A DNA stretch of 64,000 bases from Candidatus Bathyarchaeota archaeon (GTDB taxonomy: Archaea > Thermoproteota > Bathyarchaeia > Bathyarchaeales > SOJC01): NCBI GenBank assembly GCA_023131225.1, contig JAGLZW010000008.1:20892-84891 (forward strand), given 5' to 3'. The notes under the pieces were generated by a model. It made no database searches, was not told where the DNA came from, and was given only the letters and a program-made list of their open reading frames with translations. Of this stretch, positions 26,638 to 36,037 are shown piece by piece. The translations under genes and the position numbers were made by a program. Numbering within the stretch: position 1 is the stretch's first letter; each line of letters starts with the position of its first letter.

Positions 26638-28128
26638 ATGTTTACCCAGCCTTTGGATGTCCTCCTCATATTCACGATTACAACGCCAGTGATTGGGTGG
26701 GTGGCATACAAAAAGGCGAATCGAAAAATTCAGGGCATATATGCCGCCCTAGGGCTTTCAGTCACAGCCTACTTTCTCTATGAACTGTACAAGGAAGTTG
26801 CTGAGAAAGGTGTCGTCCTAATCGTTGGTCAACTGCCTTTCAGTCCCCCTCTAGGAGCCTGCCTCAAGATAGATATGCTCAGCGTTTTTATGGCGTCCCT
26901 TTTCACGATAACTGGGTTATTTGCTGTTGTCTATTCAATTAGGTATATGGAACACGACACCGGGTTAACAGAGTATTATACACTTCTCTTAGGCATGATC
27001 GCTGGCATGACAGGTGTTGTCTTCGCTGGCGACTTCTTTACGCTGTTTGTCTTCTGGGAGCTCATGTGCCTTACATCCTACGCATTAGTCGCCTTTCGAA
27101 AGCAAAGATGGGAGGCGATAGAAGCCGGGTTCAAATACCTCATCATGAGTGCTGCCGGAAGTGCAACCATCCTCCTAGCCATGTCGTTTCTCTATGGCAT
27201 GACTGGGACAGTGAACTTCGCGGGTCTGGCAGCTAGACTTAACAATGCTACACCTGACGGATGGCTTTACGTAACGTTGACATTGATCATAGTCGGCTTC
27301 GGAATCAAAGCGGCCATCGTCCCATTCCATACATGGCTCCCAGACGCCCACTCAGCTGCACCGAGCCCGATAAGCGCGGTGCTTTCTGGTGTTATGGTGC
27401 CAACAGGTGCTTATGCCCTCATCCGTATTCTAATTCTCGTTTTTGGTTCTATGCAGTCAGTATGGCAAATAACGCTGGCCGTTTTCGCTGTTTTCACGAT
27501 GTTTGGCGGCAATATAATGGCCTTATGGCAAAACGACCTCAAACGTTTGCTCGCCTTCAGCACTATTGCCCAAATGGGTTACATTATTTTCGGATTATCA
27601 ACGGCATCCTTGTCTGGATTAACTGGAGGCTTGTTCCATATCATGAATCACGCAATTATGAAGGGGCTCCTCTTCCTTTGCGCTGGGTCATTCATTCATC
27701 AAGTGAAAACACGGGATCTTAAGAAGCTTAGAGGGATAAGGAAGACGATGCCCATGACAAGTATGTTTTTTGCTATCGGCGCTATTGCGATCTCGGCTAT
27801 TCCACCATTGAACGGTTTTTGGAGCGAGTGGATGATCGTGACGGCAGGCATAGAAGCCGAAATGATTCTGTTTTCAGCCTTAATGCTCGCTAACATGATC
27901 ATTTCCGTTGTCTACTACGTCCGCGTTATTCGCATAATCTTATTAGAAAAGCCTACCGCGGTGTCCAAAAAAGCAAAAGAGGCTCCAGCATCTATGCTCA
28001 TTCCCACTTTCATTCTCGCAGCTCTCTGCATAATAATTGGAGTCTATCCAGGACCGTTTATCACTATGGCTTCACAGGCAGCTAAAGCGGCATTGGAAGT
28101 GCAGAGATACATTAGCCTAATGCTATAA
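26638..28128 (+). CDS. nuoN: Antiporter-like subunit NuoN/MrpD type
   Basis: 496 residues, about 14 membrane helices. The proton_antipo_M core is clear: FFTLFVFWELMCLTSYALVAF, IKAAIVPFHTWLPDAHSAAP, SAVLSGVMVPTGAYALIRI, STIAQMGYIIFGL and FHIMNHAIMKGLLF, with the Glu and Lys residues used for ion translocation. It is the last gene of the plus-strand J-J-K-N unit, and its 3' end overlaps the convergent nuoM gene by 17 bp. Confidence 0.9.
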   Translation: MFTQPLDVLLIFTITTPVIGWVAYKKANRKIQGIYAALGLSVTAYFLYELYKEVAEKGVVLIVGQLPFSPPLGACLKIDMLSVFMASLFTITGLFAVVYSIRYMEHDTGLTEYYTLLLGMIAGMTGVVFAGDFFTLFVFWELMCLTSYALVAFRKQRWEAIEAGFKYLIMSAAGSATILLAMSFLYGMTGTVNFAGLAARLNNATPDGWLYVTLTLIIVGFGIKAAIVPFHTWLPDAHSAAPSPISAVLSGVMVPTGAYALIRILILVFGSMQSVWQITLAVFAVFTMFGGNIMALWQNDLKRLLAFSTIAQMGYIIFGLSTASLSGLTGGLFHIMNHAIMKGLLFLCAGSFIHQVKTRDLKKLRGIRKTMPMTSMFFAIGAIAISAIPPLNGFWSEWMIVTAGIEAEMILFSALMLANMIISVVYYVRVIRIILLEKPTAVSKKAKEAPASMLIPTFILAALCIIIGVYPGPFITMASQAAKAALEVQRYISLML

Positions 28129-29566
28129 GCCTTAATATGATATCAGGCCAGATCCCTAAGACGAAAGCGATTGCCGACAACACAACTATTGGAATATACA
28201 ATAGCCAAGACGCTTCTTTTGTATTCTCTAATTCTTTAGGGGTAGTTCCGAAGAACACTCTCCAGACGAACCACAGGTAGTATCCAAGGGTAATTACAGT
28301 GCTAAATACTGCGATTGTGGTTATGAGAATTTTTCCAGAGGAGATTCCCCCTGAGAAAATCATCCACTCGCTCCAAAAACCGTTCAACGGTGGGATTCCG
28401 GCTAGGGACAAGGCGCCTATCAATGATGCGATACAAGTTATTGGCATCTTTCCAGCTAAGCCTCCCAGCTTTTTGATGTTGCGCGTTCCTGTTTGGTGTA
28501 TGATCGCGCCGGCACACATGAAGAGAAGAGCCTTACAAATGGCGTGATTAATCACGTGAAAGAGCCCGCCAGTGGCCCCCAGTGTTGCGTCGGGCAGCCA
28601 AGTCGCAAGTCCGAAGAAGATGTACCCCATCTGGCTAATACTAGAATAAGCTAGCAACCGTTTGATGTCGGTCTGCGCAAGGGCTAACAGTCCACCATAA
28701 ATCATTGTGATAACCCCAAGAGCCATCAAGACATCTGATGTCTGTACCATTGTTTGACCAAATCCAGAAAGAAGAATCCTTGCGATGGCGTAGGCGCCAC
28801 ACTTGATCATGGCGCCTGACAGCATCGCGCTTATTGGCGCTGGGGCTTCAGCGTGGGCATCAGGCAACCACGTATGAACTGGAAAGAGCGCCATTTTCAC
28901 GCAAAAACCAATCAGTAACAGAACAAACACTGGAAGTATGCTACTTGGAGGGATAGCGATGGCAGCAAGTGGCAATTCGGCAAGGTCGAAGGTGCCAGTA
29001 AATACATAGATGGACAGTATTCCAAGAAGCATAGCAAGCGATCCAAAATGTGTAAATATAAAGTATTTGAACCCGATGGCTAACCTCTTTTTTGATGTCC
29101 CCCAAAAAGCTATTAAGAAATAGGATGGAACAAGCATCAACTCCCAGAAGAAGTAAAATTGCAAAAGGTTCGCGGAAAGTATTACTCCGATCATGCCAGC
29201 CATGAAAAGCAATAGATTTGCGTAATAGCCCCTTTGCCCACTTTTACCCTTCATGTACTTGATCGAGTAAAAACATGAGAGCGCACTGACAACTGCAACA
29301 ATTAATCCAACAGGAAAGCTAATCATGTCAACCCAGAAACCGAAAGTCAACTTGATTGATGGTGTACGGATCCATGCATATGTAAAGTGTATGGAACCTC
29401 GCTCAATGAGGTCTGTCACCATTGAAAGAATCATAAAGACGGATAGCGAGGCCGCTATCGTCGCTAACCATCCGGCATACTTCTCGACACGCCTTCCAAA
29501 AACATAAAGGGCGACCGCTGAAATTATGGGGATAATGATCGCCAATAGGGGGGCGTGGGGGATCAA
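28112..29566 (-). CDS. nuoM: Antiporter-like subunit NuoM
   Basis: 484 residues. QFYFFWELMLVPSYFLIAFWG, VKMALFPVHTWLPDAHAEAP, SAMLSGAMIKCGAYAIARI and YSSISQMGYIFFGL are standard NuoM text with the channel Glu, Lys and His positions. TTG start at 29566 preceded by AGGAGAAG five bases away. It lies 11 bp downstream of nuoL. Confidence 0.92.
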   Translation of the reverse strand: MIPHAPLLAIIIPIISAVALYVFGRRVEKYAGWLATIAASLSVFMILSMVTDLIERGSIHFTYAWIRTPSIKLTFGFWVDMISFPVGLIVAVVSALSCFYSIKYMKGKSGQRGYYANLLLFMAGMIGVILSANLLQFYFFWELMLVPSYFLIAFWGTSKKRLAIGFKYFIFTHFGSLAMLLGILSIYVFTGTFDLAELPLAAIAIPPSSILPVFVLLLIGFCVKMALFPVHTWLPDAHAEAPAPISAMLSGAMIKCGAYAIARILLSGFGQTMVQTSDVLMALGVITMIYGGLLALAQTDIKRLLAYSSISQMGYIFFGLATWLPDATLGATGGLFHVINHAICKALLFMCAGAIIHQTGTRNIKKLGGLAGKMPITCIASLIGALSLAGIPPLNGFWSEWMIFSGGISSGKILITTIAVFSTVITLGYYLWFVWRVFFGTTPKELENTKEASWLLYIPIVVLSAIAFVLGIWPDIILRLIALG

Positions 29567-29577
29567 GTTGACTTCTC

Positions 29578-31674
29578 CTAGGGAATATGTCCTCCAAATA
29601 GGAACAACAGAACTATTAGCAACATAGCTCCAATAAAAGCCAATATCATATTATAGGACAACACACCTGTCTGAATCTTTCTGAAACGTTGAGAAAATGA
29701 TGTGAAAAGGTTTGCTATTAAATAGTTCAATGCGTCAATGCCCCTAAGTTCTGGGTACTTGTACACAACCTCGGAAAGTCTTCTGAAGAAGCCTGCAACG
29801 GAGTAGTTGAGCGCATCAATGCTATGTTCTAAGCTGTTATGTATTTTATGTGAAAGGAAACATGTGGAGTAGGCGACTTTATAATAGAATGCGTTGATGT
29901 AGAAGCGATTTAGCAGAAGCTTATGGGCTGCCTTCAGAAACCGATACTTTTCCGTCAACCTCCTAGCATCAGCCTTGTGTGATATGTAAATTCTGTAGGC
30001 TGGATAGCCTCCAATCGCCACCGCCACACATGTTAAGACCGTACTAATAGAAGGAACAAGGTATACAAGAACCTCAACAATGTTGTTGAAAGTCAACTGC
30101 CCTAAGAAGGGTAGGGGTAGAAGAAACTTGTTAAAGGGCCAGATGAGGAGAATTGCTAGGAAATCCAAGAATGCGGTGATTAAAAGAGTTATTGTAAGGG
30201 AACTACGCATTAAGAATGGGGGATTCTTGATAACCTTTCCATCTGATCCGTAACTCTCCTTTCCGAAGACAAGCCCCATCATTCTGAGAGCGTAAAAGGC
30301 TGTTATTCCAGCTCCAATTATTAACAGAGCAAAAATCAAGTAGCCAGAAACCATCAGCGTGAACTGTCCTCTTAAGCCAGCCTCTTGTGCAAAATCCAAA
30401 GCAACTGTTTGAATCCAATTCGCACACCAAAAGCCACTTAGTAGAGGTATGCCTCCTAGAGCAAGAGCTCCCACTTCCATGCTTCTATGTGCGATCCTAC
30501 TTTTGAACCCGCTCATATAGTGCAAATTGTCCGATCCAACTGCATATGAAATGTACGCCGCAGAGAGGAATAGCAGCGCTGAGACGAAGGCGTCTATGGT
30601 TAAGAGAAAGGTGCCAGCTAAGTATCCCCAGCTCATGTCAGCCATTAATCCTGCTAAACCAAAAGCTGCCATCATGTACCCGATCGCGCTTGAGATACCA
30701 TATGAAAGAACTTTGAATATGTTGACTTGAACGATCGCTATAAGAGCACTAATCACAGCTGTGAGTGCACCCACAAATGTCATGACTAGAAAGAAATTAA
30801 TCATGCCACTGTATCCCATGAGGGAAGCCTCATGGAAAATTGGGAGGACTCTAGCCATAAGAAAAGGACCAGCCAGACATTCAGTTAGAGCGTTGAAAGA
30901 GGAAGGTGAGGCAGCTAGTGCATCCGGAAGCCATTCTTGCAAGGGAAACTGAGCTGCCTTTCCTACGGCTCCACCAAAGAACATCAGGGCCGTAACAAAC
31001 AACAAGCCAGACCTTGATAATTCTCCCATCCAGTTATTGTTTTGTGAGAGTTCCATGATGTTAAGAGTGTGAGCGTAGGAATATATTATCAAAAGAGACG
31101 CGAGCAAGAGCACATCTGCAACGTGGAGGACGAGGAAAGTTTTCAAGCCTGTATGCGCCTTCTTGGGGTCTTTGTACCAAAAAGCTGCAAGGCCGGTGCA
31201 ACATATCCCAACTAATTCCCAACCTATGAACATGAATAGGAGGTTATCAGCTATCACTATTATCACGTATCCGGCGATGAAAAGCTGGATGAGAAACCAG
31301 AACCTAGTTAAGCTAGGGTCTCCACGCATGAATCCTACGGAGAAGAGGGTGACCAAAAAACCTATACTACTGACTACAATAGCCATAAGTACGTTAAACG
31401 GATCGACCAGCACCCCTATATTTACGCCGAGAGATCCGACCCACGGAATCTGCCAATCAAGAGGAATGTTGCCCAACACTTCCCCGCTAACCCAGTTGAC
31501 TGCATTTCCTGTGAAAACGTCGAGTGTCATGGAGAGCGAAAAAACGACGCTTGCGCCAACAAATGCCACTGGCGCATAATCTCTCAGCTTACGATGTACT
31601 GAGGCAAAGAGTGGCGTAAGCAGAGCCCCAATCATCGGAATAAGCCAACAAAGCCACGGTGCATACGGAAGCAA
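29578..31674 (-). CDS. nuoL: NuoL-like antiporter subunit (divergent)
   Basis: 698 residues, with the long C-terminal extension typical of NuoL. N-terminal PYAPWLCWLIPMIGALL, FMFIGWELVGICCTGLAAFWY and GKAAQFPLQEWLPDAL are recognisable. The next helix reads SSFNALTECLAGPFLMAR where NuoL usually has a VSALIHAATMVTAG-type sequence, so the conserved His is absent. TTG start with GAGGATGG upstream. It pairs with nuoM in a third transcription unit. Confidence 0.88.
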   Translation of the reverse strand: MLPYAPWLCWLIPMIGALLTPLFASVHRKLRDYAPVAFVGASVVFSLSMTLDVFTGNAVNWVSGEVLGNIPLDWQIPWVGSLGVNIGVLVDPFNVLMAIVVSSIGFLVTLFSVGFMRGDPSLTRFWFLIQLFIAGYVIIVIADNLLFMFIGWELVGICCTGLAAFWYKDPKKAHTGLKTFLVLHVADVLLLASLLIIYSYAHTLNIMELSQNNNWMGELSRSGLLFVTALMFFGGAVGKAAQFPLQEWLPDALAASPSSFNALTECLAGPFLMARVLPIFHEASLMGYSGMINFFLVMTFVGALTAVISALIAIVQVNIFKVLSYGISSAIGYMMAAFGLAGLMADMSWGYLAGTFLLTIDAFVSALLFLSAAYISYAVGSDNLHYMSGFKSRIAHRSMEVGALALGGIPLLSGFWCANWIQTVALDFAQEAGLRGQFTLMVSGYLIFALLIIGAGITAFYALRMMGLVFGKESYGSDGKVIKNPPFLMRSSLTITLLITAFLDFLAILLIWPFNKFLLPLPFLGQLTFNNIVEVLVYLVPSISTVLTCVAVAIGGYPAYRIYISHKADARRLTEKYRFLKAAHKLLLNRFYINAFYYKVAYSTCFLSHKIHNSLEHSIDALNYSVAGFFRRLSEVVYKYPELRGIDALNYLIANLFTSFSQRFRKIQTGVLSYNMILAFIGAMLLIVLLFLFGGHIP

Positions 31675-32377
31675 TAAACCATCCTCGCAGAGCGCATTGA
31701 GATAACGTATATTGCGCTTAGTAGTTCAAATATTTAATACCGATAAACACGGTTAAAAGACAAATAAATATCATGTAATTTATAAGTTCATAGTCAAAGC
31801 AGAAGGATGGAAGCCTCGTGAAAAGATTTTGGAAAGGGCTGATGGAGTTGCCATTTTCATAATAACATGTCTCTCCGTAGCACTCTTAGCCTATGAACAT
31901 TTGACTATGCGCGCGCGTTTCAATCTAATATGAAGAAATGCATGTATGCAAGCAGAATCTTTGTAGATCTCAAATTTCAGCGTTTTTTCTGACAAAATAA
32001 TCGCCTTGAAGTAAATGTGAATCAGTTTATAAATACCTCCTTTGACATAATCATGTCAACCATTTTAACGTCAAAGTAATGAACATTCCGAGTATCATCA
32101 TGAATACTTAGATTCTTCTTGTCATTGCGGCATAAACTAATCCAAGATGCACACGGAGTAAACAAGCAAAGCTATGACGCATACGGATGCTGCAAACGTC
32201 ATGTGTGGAATAAATATTCAGTATAAGTAGTCTAAATGTATTGTTGATAAAAATCTGGATTAAGATATGTATGTATCGGCTTGAAATTGTGAAATAACAT
32301 AGCACGCACCTGAAGCTTTTTATGCTAGACGATATTCTATGAGTAGATTTAGATGCACACACAAATGAAGTGGTAAA
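31675..32377. other. Long intergenic region
   Basis: About 700 bases with no confident gene. Alternating tracts lie at 31906-31918 (TATGCGCGCGCGT) and 31938-31950 (ATGCATGTATGCA). From about 31805 to 31933 an open frame reads ILERADGVAIFIITCLSVAL, like a single-span membrane peptide, but it has no normal start codon; it may be a remnant. The nuoL promoter should lie at its left edge and the promoter of the next membrane gene at its right. Confidence 0.45.
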
Positions 32378-32992
32378 ATGAGTATAAAGAAAGATGAACC
32401 TAAAAGAGAAGAACACGGCTTAGACGAGAGAAGGATAGAGGCTTTCGGCTCGAAAATGTATCTTGAGTCCGCGAAGGCCGTTAGGGAAGTTGGCACTCGC
32501 GTAGTACTCTCCGTCGGCGCGGCGATACTTATCTGGCTGTTTGGAACCCTAGTCATCATACCTATCGCAGAAGGAATGCAACAGATATTCTTTGGATATC
32601 CAGTAGACGCAATCATCAGCTCCATTTTCGTTGCGGCATTGGCGATTATTATCTTCACAGTATTCGTTGACGTTCGCAGACTAACTAGCGGACTAGCAGG
32701 AATACTGGCTTACCAGTTCGGAAAAGTAAGTGGAGATGTAGACCTTGAATCATTTAAGCATTATCGAACAGCCTTAGACGGATTATTATACGTAGTCGTA
32801 GTGGTTCTGAGCTATTTGCTGTTTGCCAACTATCTTGCCAAGATCCACGCTGCAATACCTGCAATATTGCTCATTCTCATTGTGGTATGGTCGATCTTTG
32901 CCCTTTGGAAAAGTGCCAGAGCAATAGCGGCAGAAATCGGTAAATACACTGGAAAAATGGCAAACGAAATAGAGAAATTGAGCAAAGAATAG
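32378..32992 (+). CDS. Four-helix membrane protein (paralogue of the next gene)
   Basis: 204 residues: a charged N-terminus (about 40 residues), two membrane helices around VVLSVGAAILIWLFGTLVIIPIAEG and IISSIFVAALAIIIFTVFV, a cytosolic loop, then two more helices and a charged tail. The segment AAILIWLFGTLVIIPIAE is nearly repeated in the neighbouring gene, so the two are paralogues. Function unknown. Confidence 0.72.
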   Translation: MSIKKDEPKREEHGLDERRIEAFGSKMYLESAKAVREVGTRVVLSVGAAILIWLFGTLVIIPIAEGMQQIFFGYPVDAIISSIFVAALAIIIFTVFVDVRRLTSGLAGILAYQFGKVSGDVDLESFKHYRTALDGLLYVVVVVLSYLLFANYLAKIHAAIPAILLILIVVWSIFALWKSARAIAAEIGKYTGKMANEIEKLSKE

Positions 32993-33069
32993 CATACAAT
33001 TAACACAAAACGACAGCGTGCCCCCCTTTTTAGTATTTAATATGAACGCGAGAAATTGATGGGTTCAAT

Positions 33070-33570
33070 ATGAAGATTAAGAATCGGGAAGAGATTGAAA
33101 GAGCAATAAGATACTTAAGATTGCGTGGACAAAAGACACTAACTAGTTTGTTCGCTGCTCTCTTAATATGGCTTTTCGGCATTTTAGTGTTCATTCCATT
33201 AGCTGAATCTTTAAACTGGCAAACCAGAGTATTCGTCTCTATGTTGTTCTTTTTTGCATTTAGCCTTTCAATTGTCAAGACATTACCAGGTTTGAAAGAG
33301 TTGATAGACGTGTTTGCTTACTTTCTGGCAAGAAAACATAGTGTTGCAAAAGGGCTTAATCACGAAAATGCATCAACATTATTTACACACTTACTATATA
33401 TGATCTGCTCCTTGATTTTTTACGGGCTTTATTCCCCATTCCTAACTAATTTTCACCCAGCAGCTAACGGCATTGCCCTGATAGCAGTGCTAATTTTGAT
33501 ATTTTTCCTGCTTCTAAGAGTCTTCCCCATTTTGTTGCCCAAATTCTTGGAGTGGCTATCGAAATCGTAG
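33070..33570 (+). CDS. Four-helix membrane protein (paralogue of the previous gene)
   Basis: 166 residues with the same helix order as the upstream gene and the shared motif AALLIWLFGILVFIPLAE at about residues 26-43. It is shorter at both ends. The 77-bp gap contains an AT-rich stretch (TTTTTAGTATTTAATATG), so it may have its own promoter. No domain is recognised. Confidence 0.7.
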   Translation: MKIKNREEIERAIRYLRLRGQKTLTSLFAALLIWLFGILVFIPLAESLNWQTRVFVSMLFFFAFSLSIVKTLPGLKELIDVFAYFLARKHSVAKGLNHENASTLFTHLLYMICSLIFYGLYSPFLTNFHPAANGIALIAVLILIFFLLLRVFPILLPKFLEWLSKS

Positions 33571-33659
33571 AGTCTTGCGCGGAAGCGTATGAGACAGATT
33601 CCTCAGAAATGGGCGCGCGTTACTCCGCCTCTTAAGAATAGTCAATGCATGCAAGATGC

Positions 33660-35033
33660 TTAGTGTGCGTGCATGTTTACTTTATCAGCTGCGTGTAAGT
33701 GAACTGCTGCTCTGTAAGCGTAGACCACTGCTGTTAAGGCAGAGTGAAACAAGATTCCAATTAGCGAGTAAAATGGCATTCCTAGAAGGACTCCTATTAA
33801 AATGTAGACGTTGTAGATGTTCCTTCTTCCCGCCACTCTGCGGAAAGCACGTTCAAATGGCCCATAAACATCCAAACTAACACCCATGGCCCTTCCAAAC
33901 TGGTCGTAGCAAAACCTGTAGAATGCAATGAAAGTTATAGAACATATAGCAATCATTAACGGTGTTGAACCTAGGCTGCCACTTAGAAAGAAAGCCAACG
34001 CTATAAGCCATGAAAACTCATACAGCAAGTCAAACACATGTTCCATGAGACCCAGTTTGGTTGAACAACCACGTGTCCTCGCCAGCTTCCCATCTAAACC
34101 ATCTACAATGCCTACTACGAAGGTTAGAATCGCCCCAGTTAAGAGGTGACCAAAGAGAAATAGAGCAGTTACAGCATATGCCAGCACATTCGAGAGAATG
34201 GTTATCTGATTTGGAGTAATCCGAGAATCTGAAATAAGATAGACAATTTTATTCTCTATTGGTCGGTTGATGTAATGAGCAATAAAATCTGATGGCCCAC
34301 GCTTTTTCTGGGAATGCTTAGCAACCAAATTTTTTGCACGTTCGACGTCCATTCTTGTATCGACATCCACCCAGTGTTTGCCAGTTATATCGACCACTCG
34401 TGCATATCCATTCGTGGCAACAAGTCGAACACAGTCAGCGAGTTCTGATGCCCCAGCTTCCATTGCCTTAGCACCATAGTCGAACATTCTAGGTGAGCAT
34501 AGGAAAAATCCCGTATCTATGCAATTCCAACTGTCTATTTTTTTTCCAATGCTGAGAATTTCCGCGTCTTTCTCTAGCACTTTTGTGTCGTCATGTGAGT
34601 GGCTTATTTTATCTGTAGCAAGAACCAGAACGTCTTCAACGCTAGCATTCATAAGAGATTTTACAAGTTGAGGATCAAAAATGTGGTCACCCATGCAGAG
34701 TATAAATTCCTTTTGGAAAATTCCTTTAGCCGCCATGAAAGAGTATAAGTTTCCTTTTTCCCAGTTTTGCGCTGTTATGTAGTTAATTTCAAGTCCACAA
34801 TAGGTTTTTCCGATTGCCTCTCGTATATTATGTCCTTCATATCCTACAACTATATGGACTTTCTTTATTCCGGCTTCCTTTAAGCCCTGAAGGATTCTGC
34901 CAAGTAATGGGATTTTTGCAATGGGTTGGAGAACCTTTTGTCTTGCATGTTTTCTCAGTCTGCTTCCTTCGCCCGCTGCTAATACTAAAGCTTCTGAGTA
35001 GTTTTCTTCATACTTTGTGAACATAACTATCAC
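33660..35033 (-). CDS. Bifunctional sugar/inositol-phosphate nucleotidyltransferase - CDP-alcohol phosphatidyltransferase
   Basis: 457 residues. Residues 14-230 are a nucleotidyltransferase (LVLAAGEGSRLRKHARQKVL, MGDHIFDP); from about 255 a membrane CDP-alcohol transferase follows (VVGIVDGLDGKLARTRG plus five to six helices). This is the architecture of IPCT-DIPPS enzymes, which make CDP-inositol and couple it to inositol phosphate for di-myo-inositol phosphate or phospholipid headgroups. In the second domain the DxxDGxxAR half is intact, but the later GxxxDxxxD half reads GLMEHVFD, with Glu and a shorter spacing. Substrate uncertain. Confidence 0.82.
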   Translation of the reverse strand: MIVMFTKYEENYSEALVLAAGEGSRLRKHARQKVLQPIAKIPLLGRILQGLKEAGIKKVHIVVGYEGHNIREAIGKTYCGLEINYITAQNWEKGNLYSFMAAKGIFQKEFILCMGDHIFDPQLVKSLMNASVEDVLVLATDKISHSHDDTKVLEKDAEILSIGKKIDSWNCIDTGFFLCSPRMFDYGAKAMEAGASELADCVRLVATNGYARVVDITGKHWVDVDTRMDVERAKNLVAKHSQKKRGPSDFIAHYINRPIENKIVYLISDSRITPNQITILSNVLAYAVTALFLFGHLLTGAILTFVVGIVDGLDGKLARTRGCSTKLGLMEHVFDLLYEFSWLIALAFFLSGSLGSTPLMIAICSITFIAFYRFCYDQFGRAMGVSLDVYGPFERAFRRVAGRRNIYNVYILIGVLLGMPFYSLIGILFHSALTAVVYAYRAAVHLHAADKVNMHAH

Positions 35034-35122
35034 ACAGGATCCATCTAATTGATGCGCACGCCCGCAAAGGCCTTTCTACGGCCAAGTATTAAGATTGGAA
35101 AGAGAGACACGCACATTGTAAG

Positions 35123-35407
35123 ATGTTTTGGAAAACAATGGAAAACCCTACTAAAAAAGCTGTCGGAAGCCTTGCCCTCAGGAAACAGCTAAAAAAATCA
35201 CCAAAATTGGAAAAAAAGATTGGGGACATGCATGCATGCTTGGCGAAGGGGACATCGCAAATATTGAAGTTTTGGGGATTTCCATTGAAAACTGAAACTT
35301 TGTTTTGGATTCTCACACCTAGACATAGGGCAATCTCTCATATAAAGCATAGCGTCAGAATCATTACTGCAAGCATACCTAAGACCATCAATGAGCCTAA
35401 CACTTGA
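35123..35407 (+). CDS. Uncertain small ORF
   Basis: A 94-residue basic frame (MENPTKKAVGSLALRKQL, LKTETLFWILTPRHRA) between two minus-strand genes. It contains the alternating tract ACATGCATGCATGC (35226-35239) and the left copy of a 12-bp repeat (35279-35290). No domain and no clear ribosome-binding site. It may be a remnant belonging to the adjacent accessory segment, or not a gene. Confidence 0.28.
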   Translation: MFWKTMENPTKKAVGSLALRKQLKKSPKLEKKIGDMHACLAKGTSQILKFWGFPLKTETLFWILTPRHRAISHIKHSVRIITASIPKTINEPNT

Positions 35408-35423
35408 TTTTTACCTTCTGTTG

Positions 35424-36014
35424 TTATGATCTGCCACTTGCGCGCGTGCTTGTCTTTGGCACTGTCAACCGTTTAAGTTCCACTGTGCGTGTATGCGGTT
35501 CTATGTGAATCTTTTTCAAGATTCTTTTTTGGGGAAAGTGATAGAGAAATTCGCCTGCGCTCAATTTCTGTAATTGGCTTGCTTGCTCATCAATGAATCC
35601 TTTCAAATAAGCCAAGTCGTTCCGTTCCGATGTCCATCCGAACCATCGCTGTTGTGCTATCTTGATAAGCATCTTATCCACATTCGCCGAAAAAGGTGTT
35701 ATGCAACAGAATCGAACCTTGTAATTTCTCCCCATTGACGCGAGCTCTACACTTGCACTATACCGATCCCCTCTAAAACTGCCTTCAGGGAAAACAAGTT
35801 GGCTTTCTTCGAAAATCACGAATCGCCATTTACGTTTTTCTTCCGTTTGGTTCACGACCAAATTCATTATTGCTTGGTTGAAGGCTTCAATGAACTGCCT
35901 TTTTTCCGTTCGACGCAACTTTGAAATGTCGTAAATAGTGCTCAAATCGTAAACGCCAATTTTTTGACGTATGTCATAAACCGTGAAGACGAAAGGCAAT
36001 TCTTCATTCAGCAA
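35424..36014 (-). pseudogene. C-terminal remnant of a HerA/VirB4-like ATPase
   Basis: 196 residues that begin in mid-domain. Walker B (RFVIFEESQLVFP), the ASMGRNYKVRFCCITPF sensor region and QQRWFGWTSERNDL match the C-terminal half of DUF87/HerA-type or viral packaging ATPases, but there is no Walker A. The reading frame closes on a stop just upstream, within a few bases of the divergent gene, so the N-terminal half is gone. TTG would be the only start. Probably inactive. Confidence 0.65.
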
Positions 36015-36037
36015 AAGTTTCCGATCTAATCCTTGCT

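Noticed and set aside
21883..31674. Calling the complex a plain NADH or F420H2 dehydrogenase
   Set aside because: No NuoEFG or FpoF/FpoO genes are present, and subunits B and D have hydrogenase-type Cys motifs.
32108..32416. Minus-strand 102-residue frame
   Set aside because: It overlaps the start and promoter of the plus-strand membrane gene and has no protein-like pattern.
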